Assembly (NCBI RefSeq): GCF_013839525.1
Contig: NZ_JACDIS010000002.1
Span: 62,001 to 126,000 of the forward strand
Length of the DNA stretch: 64,000 nucleotides
Reading direction: 5' to 3'
DNA from: Chthonobacter rhizosphaerae
GTDB taxonomy: Bacteria > Pseudomonadota > Alphaproteobacteria > Rhizobiales > Pleomorphomonadaceae
The notes under the pieces were generated by a model. The model searched no databases and was not told the origin of the DNA. It saw nothing but the letters and a program-made list of their open reading frames with translations. This document shows positions 37,601-48,400 of this stretch, piece by piece. A program made the translations under genes and the position numbers. Position 1 is the stretch's first letter, and every line of letters starts with the position of its first letter.

Positions 37601-40600
37601 CCGTGAAGCCGAGCGTCGCGAGGGAAGAGGCGTGACCGGCGCCGGTGCGGCGCGGCCCGACCGGGTAGGACGGGTCCACGCTGTCGGCCCACCAGCGCGC
37701 GGACAGGCCGAGGGTGAGGTCGGCGAAGAGGCTCGGGTCCGCCTCGCCCGACAGCACGACGGCGCCGGAGGAGAGGTGGGCCGCGACGGCCTCGACGGCT
37801 TCGTTCCCGTCAGGGCGGCCGAGGAGGTCGCACAGGATGGCGAGATCGAACAGGCGCGGCTCGCCGGCGCCGGCGATCCGGTCGAAGTCGGCCACCTCGA
37901 TGACGCCGCCGGACGCGAGGTCCAGGCGGATCCGGTCGACGCGGCCGGCCTGCGGATCGGTGACCACGATGGTGCCGACGGTCGGGACGGCGGCGAGTCT
38001 CCGGGACAGGGCGGCGGCTTCGGGGCCGACGAGGAGGATGCGCAGAGCGCGGTCCGCCGACCAGGACGCGGCGAGATCGAGCGCCGCCGTGGCCACGCCT
38101 TCGTTGAGCGCGAGCGTGACGGGCGCGGTGGTCTCCAGGTGATCGGCGAGCCCGGCGCCGAGCGGGGCGGCCCCGTCCGTGGCCAGACCCTCGGCGAGGC
38201 GGCGCGGCAGGTCTGCCTGCAGGCGGACGAGCGCGGTCGCCTCCGCGATCCGCTGCGGGTGGGCGGCCACGAGGGTCGCGATCACGGCGTCCGACGTCGG
38301 ATAGGGGGACTCGGCCGCAAGCGTCACGCCCGCGTCGGAGCGCTCCACGGCGCCGTCCTCGTCGAGAGCGTCGATCAGGCGATTGAGGAGCGGCAGCGCG
38401 GAGGCCGCGAGCGCGCCCTCGGCGACGAGCGCGGCCGGATCGATCAGGCCGTTCTTCGCGAACCGGGCGGCGGCCTCATAGGCGAGCGCGCGACTGCCGG
38501 CGTCCACGAGCAGGGCCCCGTCGTCGAGGTCCTCCGGTTCCGGAGCGGAGAGGCCGAGCGCGGCGAGGCGCGCGGCCGGATCGGCCCAGGACTCGGGCAG
38601 TTCCACCGCGTCGGTCTCATCGGCGAGCCGGAGGGCGGTGGTCGTGAGCACGAACTCGTCCGGGTCGGCCGCCCGCGACAGGAGGACCGCCTTGAACCGC
38701 ACGCCTGTGGCGCGGGCGACCACCGCGCCGTCGGCCGCGACGAGCGTGAAGCTCGCCTCGACGGACCGGGGCGACGCCTTGGTGACGGTCACGATCGCGC
38801 CGGCCGGCGTGGCGCCGGGGGTGTATACCCGCAGGTCGCCGATCCGGACGGGGAGGTAGGCGCTGTCCCCGGCGGCGCCGAAGGACTTCTGAATCAAGTA
38901 GAACAGGCCGTGGAAGCTGGCATCGAGCAGGGTCGGGTGCAGCACCATGCCGGCGTCGTCGAGCGAGTCCGCCTGGTCGGCGGACAGCGCCACGAAGAGG
39001 GATCGGTCGTCGATCGGCGTGACCGAGACGGCGCGCTGGAAGGCGGGGCCGTAGTCGAGGCCGAAGCGGCGGGTGAGGTCGTAGAGCGCGTCCGCGCCGA
39101 GGCTCTCGCCGGTCGGTGCCGGCACGGCCACCGGATCCGCGGTCGCGACCGGCGGACGGGCGATGCGGGCGCGCACGTGGAGGGCAAAGTCGTCGCCGTT
39201 CAGGCGGCGACGGCTGGAGATCTCCACCACGTGACGGTCCGGGTCCACCTCGGTCCGAAGCTCGACGGGTTCGTCGGCTTCCAGAACCAGCGGACGGAGG
39301 ATGTCGAAGTCGCGGATCTCCACCGGCGCGCCGCCGAACACGGCCGCGGCGGCGGCGAGAGCGGCCTCCACGAAGCCGGCGGCCGGGAACACGGTGGAGG
39401 ATTCCACCTTGTGGTCGGCCAGCCAGGGCACGATGTCCGCGTCGATGGCGGCGATCCACGGGCCGGACCCGCGACGCATGCGGAAGCCGAGGATGGGATG
39501 GTCGTCGCCGGCGCCGAACACGTCGGCCGCCTCGTCCGTGTGGTCGATGCGGAAGGGCTGGTTCTGCCAGGCGTAGCGCGGTAGATCCACGTCGACGGCG
39601 GCGGGTGCGCCGAAGAAGCGGCTGTCGTCGATCCGGGCGCCCTCCACGAGGGCGCGGGCCACGATGTGGCCGATGACGTCGCCGCCGGTCTCGTCCGCCT
39701 TGTCGAGCGTCGGCACCGCGACGCCCGGCCGGGTGACACCGGCAAGGCTATCGGTGACATAGGCCTGGAGCACCGGCTTCGGGCCGATCTCCACGAATAC
39801 CTTGGCACCGAGCTCCGACAGGCGTTCCACCGCCTGCCGGAAGAGCACCGGCTGGCGCACGTTCCGCCACCAGTAGTCGGCGGAGAGCGCCGCGCCCTCC
39901 ACCACGTCGCCGGTCACGGCGGAGACGTAGGGCAGGCGCGTCTCGTGCGGCTGCAGCGTGGCGAGCGCCTTCACGAGCGGCTGGCGAATGGGATCGATCA
40001 GGGCGCAGTGGAACGGATAGTCGAGCTTCAGCTTGCGCATCGCCCAGCGGTTCTTCTTGGCGACCTTGGCGAATTCGGCGATCTGCTCGTTGGTGCCGGA
40101 CAGCGTCAGCGACCGAGGGCTGTTGTCCGCCGCGATCTCGATGTCCGAAAAGCCGTTTTCCGAAAGCGCCTTGCGGGCGTCCGCCAGGGGCACCAGAAGC
40201 GCCGCCATGCCGCCGAGGTGACGGGTCACCTCCTGCTGGGTCGAGCGCACGTGGATGAGGAAGACGGCGGACTCCAGCGACAGGGCGCCGGCGGCCCAGG
40301 CCGCAGCGACCTCGCCGACCGAGTGGCCGGCCACCATGTCGGGCTTCAGGCCGCGGACCGCGAGGGCCTCCACCGTCGCCACCTGGATGGCGAAGAGCAG
40401 CGGCTGGGCCACCTCGGTCCGCTCGATGTCGGTCTCTAGGTCCTCGGAGAACAGCGTCGTCAGCAATGACCAGCCGGCGATGCGCATGAACAGGCGGGTG
40501 ACCGTGTCGAAGGCGGTCCGGAAGGCGGCGTCGCTCTGGTATGCGCCGAGGCCCATGCCGGCCCACTGGGAGCCATTGCCGGAGAACACGAACGCCACCG

Positions 40601-42185
40601 GCGCGGTGCGGGCCGTGGCCCGGCCGGACACGTGGTCGATGCCGCGTTCACCGGCGAGCCAGCGGTCCAGGCCGTCGCGCAGCTCGTCGGCGGTGCCGCC
40701 GAGCACCACCAGCCGGTGGTCCAGCCGGTCGCGCCGGAAGGCGGCGGCGTTGGCGATCCGCGCCGCGGCCGGCGTGTCGGCGTCGTCGAGGCGGGAGCGG
40801 TAGTCGGCCGCCAGCGCCTTCAAGGCGTCCGGCGACTGCGCCGAGACGACGAGCGGCGCCACCTTGCCGGGCGCCCGCTCGCGGGCGACCTCATGCGGCG
40901 CCGGCTGGCGGATCACCGCATGGGCGTTCGCGCCGCCGAAGCCGAAGGAGTTGACGCCCACGTGGAGCGGCGTGCCGGTGGCCGGCAGAGGCCGGGCGGC
41001 GGTGACCACCTCGATATTGAGATCGTCGAACGGGATGTCCGGGTTGGGCGTGTTGAAGTGCAGCGACGGCGGCACCATCGCCTTTTCCAGCACGAGCTGG
41101 GCCTTGAGAAGGCCCGCCATGCCGGACGCGGCCTCCAGGTGGCCGATGTTGGTCTTGACGGAGCCGACCGGCAGCCGCTCGCCGCGCTTGCGGCCGAGGA
41201 TCTCGCCGAGCGCCTGCGCCTCGGCCGGGTCGCCCACGCGGGTGCCGGTCCCGTGGGCCTCGATATAGGCGAGGCCGGCCGGGTCGATCTCGAAGCGGTC
41301 GTAGACGTGACGCAGGAGCGCCGCCTGCTGCTGGGCGGACGGCAGCGACATGCCGACGGTCCGGCCGTCCGAGTTGATGCCGGATCCGACCAGGACGCCC
41401 CGGATCGGGTCGCCGGCGGCGCGGGCGGCGTCCATGGTCTTCAGCACGAAGGCGACCGCACCCTCCGAGCGCACGTAGCCGTCGCCGTCCGCGTCGAACG
41501 CGCGGCAGAGGCCGGTCGGCGACAGCATGGAGGCGCGGGAGAAGCCCACGAAGGCGAAAGGCGACAGGAGCATGTTGACGCCGCCAACGATGGCGGTGTC
41601 GATCCGGCCGGAGCGCATGGCCTCCAGCGCCTCGTGGAGCGCCACCACCGACGACGAGCAGGCGGTATCGACCGTGAAGCTCGGGCCCTTGAGGTCGAAG
41701 ATGTAGGAGATGCGATTGGAGACGATCGACAGGGTGTTGCCCGTCATCATCTGGATGTCCATGGCGGACGGGTCCACCACGAAGCGGTTCGAGTAGTCGA
41801 CGCTGGACGCGCCCACGTAGACGCCCGTCTCCGTGCCGGCGAGCCGGGACGCGGGCAGGCCGGCGTGCTCCAGGGCCTCCCAGACCACCTGGAGGAGGAT
41901 GCGCTGCTGCGGATCCATCTGGATCGCCTCGCGCGGGGAGATGCCGAAGAAGGTGGGGTCGAACCCCCAGGGGTCGTCGAGCTGGCCGGCCCGCCACGTG
42001 TAGCTCTTGCCCGCGGCCTTGCGGTTGCGGTGGCCGAACCGGTTCAGCGCCCAGCGGCCGGGCTGGATTTCCCCGACCACGCACTCGCCGCGCTCCAGGA
42101 TGGACCAGAACTCGTCGGCCGTATCGGCCTGCGGAAGGCGGCAGGCGTAGCCCACAATGGCGATGTCGCGCGGAGTGCTCGTCAT
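34635..42185 (-). CDS. rkpA: Highly reducing type I polyketide synthase, RkpA-like
   Basis: About 2516 residues, numbered from ATG 42,185; a GTG at 42,206 is possible. Domains in order: ketosynthase (Cys176 in DTACSSS, His311, His349); malonyl-type acyltransferase (Ser622 in GHSVGE, YPFH motif); dehydratase (His925, Asp1088); a long unassigned middle (about 1165-1740); enoylreductase (GGAGGVG about 1919-1925); ketoreductase (VAGGLGGFG, VLDD, Ser2249, Tyr2262); and acyl carrier (Ser2428 in MDSLMALE). No thioesterase is present. One module with a full reductive loop fits iterative synthesis of a saturated chain, released by the coupled oxoamine synthase. This matches RkpA, needed for rhizobial K-antigen. 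Confidence 0.9.
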   Translation of the reverse strand: MTSTPRDIAIVGYACRLPQADTADEFWSILERGECVVGEIQPGRWALNRFGHRNRKAAGKSYTWRAGQLDDPWGFDPTFFGISPREAIQMDPQQRILLQVVWEALEHAGLPASRLAGTETGVYVGASSVDYSNRFVVDPSAMDIQMMTGNTLSIVSNRISYIFDLKGPSFTVDTACSSSVVALHEALEAMRSGRIDTAIVGGVNMLLSPFAFVGFSRASMLSPTGLCRAFDADGDGYVRSEGAVAFVLKTMDAARAAGDPIRGVLVGSGINSDGRTVGMSLPSAQQQAALLRHVYDRFEIDPAGLAYIEAHGTGTRVGDPAEAQALGEILGRKRGERLPVGSVKTNIGHLEAASGMAGLLKAQLVLEKAMVPPSLHFNTPNPDIPFDDLNIEVVTAARPLPATGTPLHVGVNSFGFGGANAHAVIRQPAPHEVARERAPGKVAPLVVSAQSPDALKALAADYRSRLDDADTPAAARIANAAAFRRDRLDHRLVVLGGTADELRDGLDRWLAGERGIDHVSGRATARTAPVAFVFSGNGSQWAGMGLGAYQSDAAFRTAFDTVTRLFMRIAGWSLLTTLFSEDLETDIERTEVAQPLLFAIQVATVEALAVRGLKPDMVAGHSVGEVAAAWAAGALSLESAVFLIHVRSTQQEVTRHLGGMAALLVPLADARKALSENGFSDIEIAADNSPRSLTLSGTNEQIAEFAKVAKKNRWAMRKLKLDYPFHCALIDPIRQPLVKALATLQPHETRLPYVSAVTGDVVEGAALSADYWWRNVRQPVLFRQAVERLSELGAKVFVEIGPKPVLQAYVTDSLAGVTRPGVAVPTLDKADETGGDVIGHIVARALVEGARIDDSRFFGAPAAVDVDLPRYAWQNQPFRIDHTDEAADVFGAGDDHPILGFRMRRGSGPWIAAIDADIVPWLADHKVESSTVFPAAGFVEAALAAAAAVFGGAPVEIRDFDILRPLVLEADEPVELRTEVDPDRHVVEISSRRRLNGDDFALHVRARIARPPVATADPVAVPAPTGESLGADALYDLTRRFGLDYGPAFQRAVSVTPIDDRSLFVALSADQADSLDDAGMVLHPTLLDASFHGLFYLIQKSFGAAGDSAYLPVRIGDLRVYTPGATPAGAIVTVTKASPRSVEASFTLVAADGAVVARATGVRFKAVLLSRAADPDEFVLTTTALRLADETDAVELPESWADPAARLAALGLSAPEPEDLDDGALLVDAGSRALAYEAAARFAKNGLIDPAALVAEGALAASALPLLNRLIDALDEDGAVERSDAGVTLAAESPYPTSDAVIATLVAAHPQRIAEATALVRLQADLPRRLAEGLATDGAAPLGAGLADHLETTAPVTLALNEGVATAALDLAASWSADRALRILLVGPEAAALSRRLAAVPTVGTIVVTDPQAGRVDRIRLDLASGGVIEVADFDRIAGAGEPRLFDLAILCDLLGRPDGNEAVEAVAAHLSSGAVVLSGEADPSLFADLTLGLSARWWADSVDPSYPVGPRRTGAGHASSLATLGFTATTAVDLVGGSTRASLIVARAPLRTAVAPEAPQDPILVLVDREPASRAFADAFAATVAAEGRPVRVAVARRATDGRYALEAVDAGSDADLHALISGSSVKDLVYAPSPSTAGEADALDAAEARVLTLHGVLNGGMKPPARLWIVAPGGSGMAGRTARPVETAVWGLGRVLMNEYPDIETRLVDLAVAFSPAEAASRLDALLAAPGAERELVVDERGAAAVRIVSGPSLTTPALAATIDGPAGRTLAIERQGTLDGLVWRTVARRAPQADEVEIEVAAAGLNFRDVMWALGLLPEEALEDGFAGATLGMECSGVITRVGPAVRRFKPGDRVISFAPACFATHVVVAEKALAPVPSTVDLEAAATIPVTFLTAWYALVELARLEEGETVVIHGGAGGVGLAALQIALSRGARVIATAGSPDKRRLLSMLGAAHVLDSRSLAFADEVMALTDGKGADVVLNSLFGEAMERSLEVLKPFGRFVELGKRDYYANTRIGLRPFRQNLSYFGVDADQLLTRRPKLTEQLFRDLVESFEAGVLTALPYRVFKAERITEAFRLMQQSGHIGKILVLPPEAPAKAVGRPARITGDGTYIVAGGLGGFGVETAKMLVRRGARSIVLTSRSGTVSPVAAEAIAHMEAAGARVLVTATDITSRDAVDALLARIRADLPPLKGVLHTAMVLDDALFQNLDGPRMRAVMAPKIAGAAVLDAATRGEDLDLFVLYSSATTLIGNPGQAPYVAANAYLEGLARARRAAGLPALAIAWGAIADAGYLARNADVNDMLSMRLGKQALTAKAALAGLELALDAGLDQPVIAYARIDWAAARRELAIMQTPLAARVAVAAAEAQGDGAGDGQLASLIEGLDHGAAVKLVTESLAGEISRILRLPVEDIDPSRPLTEIGMDSLMALELRMAAEQRFGIDIPLLSLANGAALGDIARRIVDKAGAAGGDDAASADSELAAARHVGEEMDDELAAVVSAIEAQSTSVKRLTG

Positions 42186-42418
42186 GGATCCCCGTGAAGG
42201 CTGCACTTATTCTCTTCGACGGCAAACGGCGGTCGCGACTGGCCAAGGTTCGCGATCGGCAATAATGACGAGGTTCGCCGCACCCACAATCCACTCACTA
42301 CGGCGATACGGCAAGCTCCGCAACCGGGTTTTTGCGCTGCAAACTGTCGTTGCGGTGCCACGTATGCAGCAGCAGCATCGGTTATGGAGTCGGGCGGTTC
42401 AAGCTGAAAGCGGGGCTT

Positions 42419-42455
42419 GACCCCGTTGCCGGGTCGCCGGTGTTGCAACGGGGTC
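42419..42455 (-). terminator. Stem-loop downstream of prfC
   Basis: A perfect 10-bp inverted repeat, GACCCCGTTG (42,419-42,428) and CAACGGGGTC (42,446-42,455), with a 17-base loop lies 17 bases beyond the prfC stop. An alternative smaller hairpin CGGGG-CTTGA-CCCCG overlaps it. No U tract follows on the minus strand. The remaining part of the 286-base gap holds the rkpA promoter region; no consensus was fixed. Confidence 0.4.
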
Positions 42456-42471
42456 GCAGCGCGAATCAGGT

Positions 42472-44085
<1,614 letters not shown>

Positions 44086-44151
44086 GATGGTCCATGGTCT
44101 CCGGATGCGTTCCGCCGGGCGTCCGCCCGGCGCCGGAGACGGGCGCTCGGG

Positions 44152-44511
44152 TCAGGGCTCCTGCTTGAGGAACACGTGTATGTCGTCCGTCGTCAAGAGC
44201 GCGGCAAGCTCCATCCGGCCCGCCGCGTCCAGACGCTGTTCAAGGAGGGCGCGGGCGCTGTCCACGCGCCAGACCAGATCCCGCAGGGCCATCATGGCCG
44301 TCCGGGTGGAATGGTGGTCCGCGCCGCTGCCGCCCACCAGGGTTCGGGCCAAACCAACAAGCGGCGAGTCGTTTGTCAACCGCAGTCCGTCGTCCCCGGA
44401 CAGTTCCACCGCCGTGAGGAGGAGGCGCAAGACCCTCAGGACATCGGCTGACCTGCCCCCCTCGCCGCCCGGCGAGGAGAGACCGTCGTCTGGAATTTCT
44501 GCGCGCGGCAT
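44152..44511 (-). CDS. Hypothetical protein (119 aa)
   Basis: Not recognised. It is a soluble, mostly helical protein: an N-terminal acidic, Gly/Ser-rich stretch, a leucine-rich helix (VLRVLRLLLTAVELS, about 24-38), and a C-terminal half with RDLVWRVDSARALLEQRLDAAG and LAALLTTDDIHVFL. It has no signal or membrane segment. It sits 66 bases upstream of prfC on the same strand and may share its transcript. The codon bias is like the neighbours'. Whether it is expressed is uncertain. Confidence 0.6.
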   Translation of the reverse strand: MPRAEIPDDGLSSPGGEGGRSADVLRVLRLLLTAVELSGDDGLRLTNDSPLVGLARTLVGGSGADHHSTRTAMMALRDLVWRVDSARALLEQRLDAAGRMELAALLTTDDIHVFLKQEP

Positions 44512-45206
44512 GAATGTCGATCCCGCAAAAAACGAATGCTTCGAAAATGTCGATGTCGGGCGTCGACGCTATGGTGTTGTGGGCTCGTCCCGCGAAATCG
44601 GTGCGGGCGAGCATCTTGGCGCGTGACCGGACGACAGGATAAGTCCCGAGCGGGCCGTTCGGTACAATGCTATCGCTTCAGAACCGTCCACTTTCGCCGG
44701 AGCCGTTAACGGATCGTGAAAGGTCGCGGCGAAACAAGGGGGCCTCGGCGGCGAGCCCAAGCGGCGCCGCCGGGCAAGTGCCGCGCCGCCGTCGGACGGC
44801 GCGAGGGCAGGGGCCCGGGCACCTTGCCGCGGGGCGCCGGACGGCTCCGGCGGAGCCGCGGCCTCCCACCGCCGCCAGCGTGCGGACGGCCGGGCCTTCG
44901 ACGGAGCTTTCCCTCGCGATCCGGGCGAAGATCTCGCGCTAAGCCGTTCATTCCGTTCGAATGCTGATTACCCATGCTCGCCACGAGCGGGCACCGGCGG
45001 ACGGCTGGCGTCACCCGCCAGGGCGCCATCGGACAGGACCTCGGGACGCCGGGCGTCCATATCTTTCGCCGTCCCGCACATCCGTCGCACGATCGTCACG
45101 AAGCTGCGACGGACGCGTTGACAGCCCAAGGTCGATGGAGTACCAGAGCGTCGCTGCCGGCGGGGTTGACTCATCCGCCGGTCCGATGTGGAAGCACGGA
45201 TCCCGC
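44512..45206. other. 695-base gap upstream of tRNA-Gln
   Basis: No supportable gene is seen; the open frames here lack protein character. ATGTCGAT occurs at 44,513 and 44,549. TTGACA (45,118) with TACCAG 17 bases on, and TTGACT (45,166) with a weak box at about 45,189, are possible -35 elements. The second is well placed, about 40 bases before the tRNA, but both -10 boxes are poor. Confidence 0.4.
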
Positions 45207-45280
45207 TGGGGGATAGTTTAATGGTAGAACAGCGGACTCTGACTCCGTTAGTCTTGGTTCGAATCCAGGTCCCCCAGCCA
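45207..45280 (+). tRNA. tRNA-Gln, anticodon CTG
   Basis: A cloverleaf can be drawn: acceptor TGGGGGA paired with TCCCCCA, a D-arm with AGTTTAATGGTAGAAC, anticodon stem GCGGA/TCCGT with loop CTCTGAC (anticodon CTG, reading CAG), T-arm CTTGG-TTCGAAT-CCAGG, discriminator G and an encoded CCA (45,278-45,280). A T6 run follows at 45,284. The 3' end is the attachment site of the genomic island; the gene stays complete after integration. Confidence 0.95.
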
Positions 45281-45285
45281 ATCTT
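45264..45285 (+). repeat. attL: left 22-bp attachment repeat in tRNA-Gln 3' end
   Basis: The 22 bases starting TCCAGGTCCCCCAGCCA, from the T-arm through CCA plus ATCTT, recur exactly at 58,539-58,560. The sequences diverge immediately outside. Confidence 0.9.
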
Positions 45286-45321
45286 TTTTCTCCTAATGAA
45301 ATCAATGGTTTAGGGCCCGAT

Positions 45322-45355
45322 GCGTACCTCGCTCGGTACCCTGGAATGTACCTCG
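45322..45355 (+). promoter_or_regulatory. Candidate arm-type integrase sites near attL
   Basis: GCGTACCTCG (45,322-45,331) and TGTACCTCG (45,347-45,355), with a looser CGGTACCCTGG between, share the core GTACCTCG with motifs beside attR (58,445-58,453 and 58,524-58,533). The 13-mer GGAATGTACCTCG is identical at 45,343 and 58,441. Confidence 0.5.
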
Positions 45356-45484
45356 TTCCATCCGGCGCGATCGCGGGACTGCCAGCGGTCTGTTCAGCTT
45401 CGGCGTGTGACGCCTTCGTCGTAGACGCGAGCCGTGTCCTCGCTCATGATCCCATCGGAGAAGCCAAGCTGAAGTTGGTGGGCG

Positions 45485-48400
45485 ATGGGCAGCAACTTCG
45501 CGTTCCTGGAGGAGGTGGAGCCACAGCTCGCGCGGCTGGGAAGGCTTGCCGAGCTGCTGTTCCATCAAGACGCGCCGACATCCATCGTGAAGACGCGCCA
45601 GCTCTCGGAACTGGTGGCCAAGCAGGCAGCTGCGAGGGCTGGTATCGAGTTGATGCCTCGGGAGGGCTTCGAGGAGGTTCTTCGTCGCTTGCGTGACAGC
45701 GGACTCCTGCCGCGTGAAGTGGCGGACGTCTTCCACTTCGTTCGTCGGGCGGGCAACGCGGCGGTTCATGAGAACGTCGGCACGCTCGGGGAAGCCCTGA
45801 CGGCCCTCAAGATGGGCCACGGGCTCGCGGTCTGGTTTTATCGAACCTTCGCTGGGCAGCCAAGCTTCCGGCCTGGACCGTTCCGTCCACCAACTCCTCC
45901 GCCAGATGCAACTGAAGAGCTACGAGCGGAGATCGGGGAATTGCATCGGCGTCTGGCCGAGAGCGAAACCGTTGCACAGCGGGCGACCCGTCGGGCTGAA
46001 GAAGAGCGGCGGGCACGCGAGACGGCCGATCAGCAGTACGAGCGCGAACAGGCCGACCGGATTGCCGCTGAGCAGCTCCTGGACGAGGTTGAAGCAGCAA
46101 GGCACGACGTCGAACGGGAACTGTCGCGGCTTCGGGATGCCTCCGTGCCGGAGCGAGAGGCTGCACTGCCGATGCTCCAGAACCTCGCCGAGACCGCTGC
46201 AACGGTCGTTGTGCTGGACGAGGCCGATACACGCAGGCTCATCGATGACAAGCTGAGGCAAGCCGGCTGGAAGGTCGACAGCGACCTCATTCGCTACGGG
46301 AAGGGAAGCCGGCCGGCGGATGCAGAGGCTATCGCCATCGCCGAGTGGCCAACCGAGAGCGGGCCGGTGGACTACGCCCTGTTCTTGCGCGGGCGGTGCG
46401 TTGGTGTGATCGAAGCCAAGCGGCAGGCCGTGACCGTGCCATCGGTCCTTGTCCAGGCTCAGCGGTACGCCCGTGATATCAAGCTCGCACCCGAAGAGCT
46501 GGACTTCGACGCTCCCTACCAGCACGGCCTCAGCGGCGCGTACCGGGTGCCCTTCGTCTTCGCGACCAATGGCCGGCCGTTCGTCAAGCAGCTCGTGACG
46601 ATGTCGGGCATTTGGTTTTGGGATGCACGGCGCGAGACGAACGCATCTGTTGCCCTGCCAGAGTGGTTCTCCCCGCGCGACCTGGAGGAGCGGCTACAGC
46701 AGGCCTCTTCAGCGGCCGAGGGATTGGCCGAGGAGGGCTTTGACTATGCCGGGCTCCGTCCCTACCAGCAGGAGGCGATCACGGCTGTGGAGGCCGCTAT
46801 CGCTGAAGGGCGACGGGACGTCTTGGTGTCCATGGCGACTGGTACCGGCAAGACCCGTATGTGCATCGTGCTGATGTACCGGCTCCTCAAGCACAAGCGG
46901 TTCCGGCGCATCCTTTTCTTGGTCGACCGAAGCGCTCTCGGCGAGCAGACGATCCAGGCGATGCAGAACACGGAGTTGGAGGGTCTGCGCAGGTTCGCCG
47001 AGATCTACGGTGTGGCTGGTCCAGAGAAGCGTTCGCCGGAGAAGACCGATCGGGTTCACGTAGCGACCGTTCAGGCCATGGTGAAGCGCATCTTCCATGC
47101 CGAAGATGAAGACCAGCGGCCGACACCCGGGCTCTATGACGCGATCGTAGTTGACGAGGCTCACAGGGGGTATGTCCTCGACGCCGAGCTTCGAGACGAA
47201 GACATCGGGTTTCGCGACCTCGACGACTACCTCTCCCAGTACCGACGCGTCCTCGATCACTTCGATGCCACCAAGGTGGCTCTGACGGCCACCCCAGCCT
47301 TGCATACGACGGAGATCTTCGGCCGGCCGGTCTTCAACTACGGCTACCGTCAAGCGGTCGTGGACGGCTACTTGATCGACCATCTACCGCCACGGCGGAT
47401 CACCACAGCGCTCTCACAGACCGGCATCCAATTCGAGGCCAGCGAAGAGGTTGAGGTGATAGACCCGAGAACCGGCCAGATCGATCTTTTCGAGACGCCG
47501 GACGCGGTGAACTTTGAGGTTCAGGCCTTCAATCGGAAGGTCTACACCGAGGAGTTCAACCGGGTAGTCGCGGAGGCTGTGGTGGCCGAAGTGCCACCCG
47601 ATCGGCCGGGAAAGACGCTGATCTTCGCCGCACGTGACGATCATGCCGAGATACTCGTTACCCAGTTCAGGAAGGCGCTGACGGACCTGTACGGTCCACA
47701 GCCCGATGGCACCGTCGTGAAGATCACGGGCTCCGTCGATCGGCCCTCAGACCTGATCAAGCGCTTCAGGAATGACCCGCTGCCGAAATATGTGGTGACG
47801 GTCGATCTCCTCACCACGGGTGTCGACATCCCGGAAATCTGCAACCTCGTCTTCGTTCGCCGCGTCAACAGCCGCATCCTCTACGACCAGATGATAGGCC
47901 GGGCGACGCGGAAGGCGGACCATATCGGCAAGGAGGTCTTCCGCATCTTCGACGCGGTGGACATCTATGCCAGCCTCCAGGCGATGACGGACATGCGCCC
48001 GGTCGTCATCGATCCCACGATAACCCTCGCCGGGCTCGTCAGCGACCTTCGCCGCGCCGAGACGGACGAGGATCGCGTGTTCGTTCGCGACCAGATCGTC
48101 GTGAGGGCGCGGCAACACCTGAACCACACGACGCCGGAGGCTGCCGAGACCATCGAGACGCTCACCGGCATCCCCGCGAGGGACCTTGCGAACCGGCTCC
48201 GGACCATGCCGCCGGCCGAGATCGTCGCCCTGTTCGAAGCCCGTCCGGAGTTGGTCACGCTCATCCAGAACCAGGCTCCCGCGAGACCGCGCCCGCCCGG
48301 TATCTATATCTCTACCCACGAGGACGAACTCGTCTCGGTGACGGATATCTTCGAGGGCGTGCCGTCTCCGGAGGACTACATCACGGCCTTCGAGCGCTAC

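Noticed and set aside
34722-39584. 1620-codon open frame opposite the PKS
   Set aside because: The minus strand carries recognisable PKS domains throughout. The plus-strand product is a Gly/Arg/Asp-rich shadow with no motif.
44569-45221. Several 60-100-codon frames upstream of the tRNA
   Set aside because: They are Arg/Pro/Gly/Ala-rich, overlap one another on both strands and lack ribosome sites.
45281-45290. T6 run after the tRNA as an intrinsic terminator
   Set aside because: There is no independent hairpin before it; the preceding stem is the tRNA acceptor, and the first T residues belong to the att repeat.
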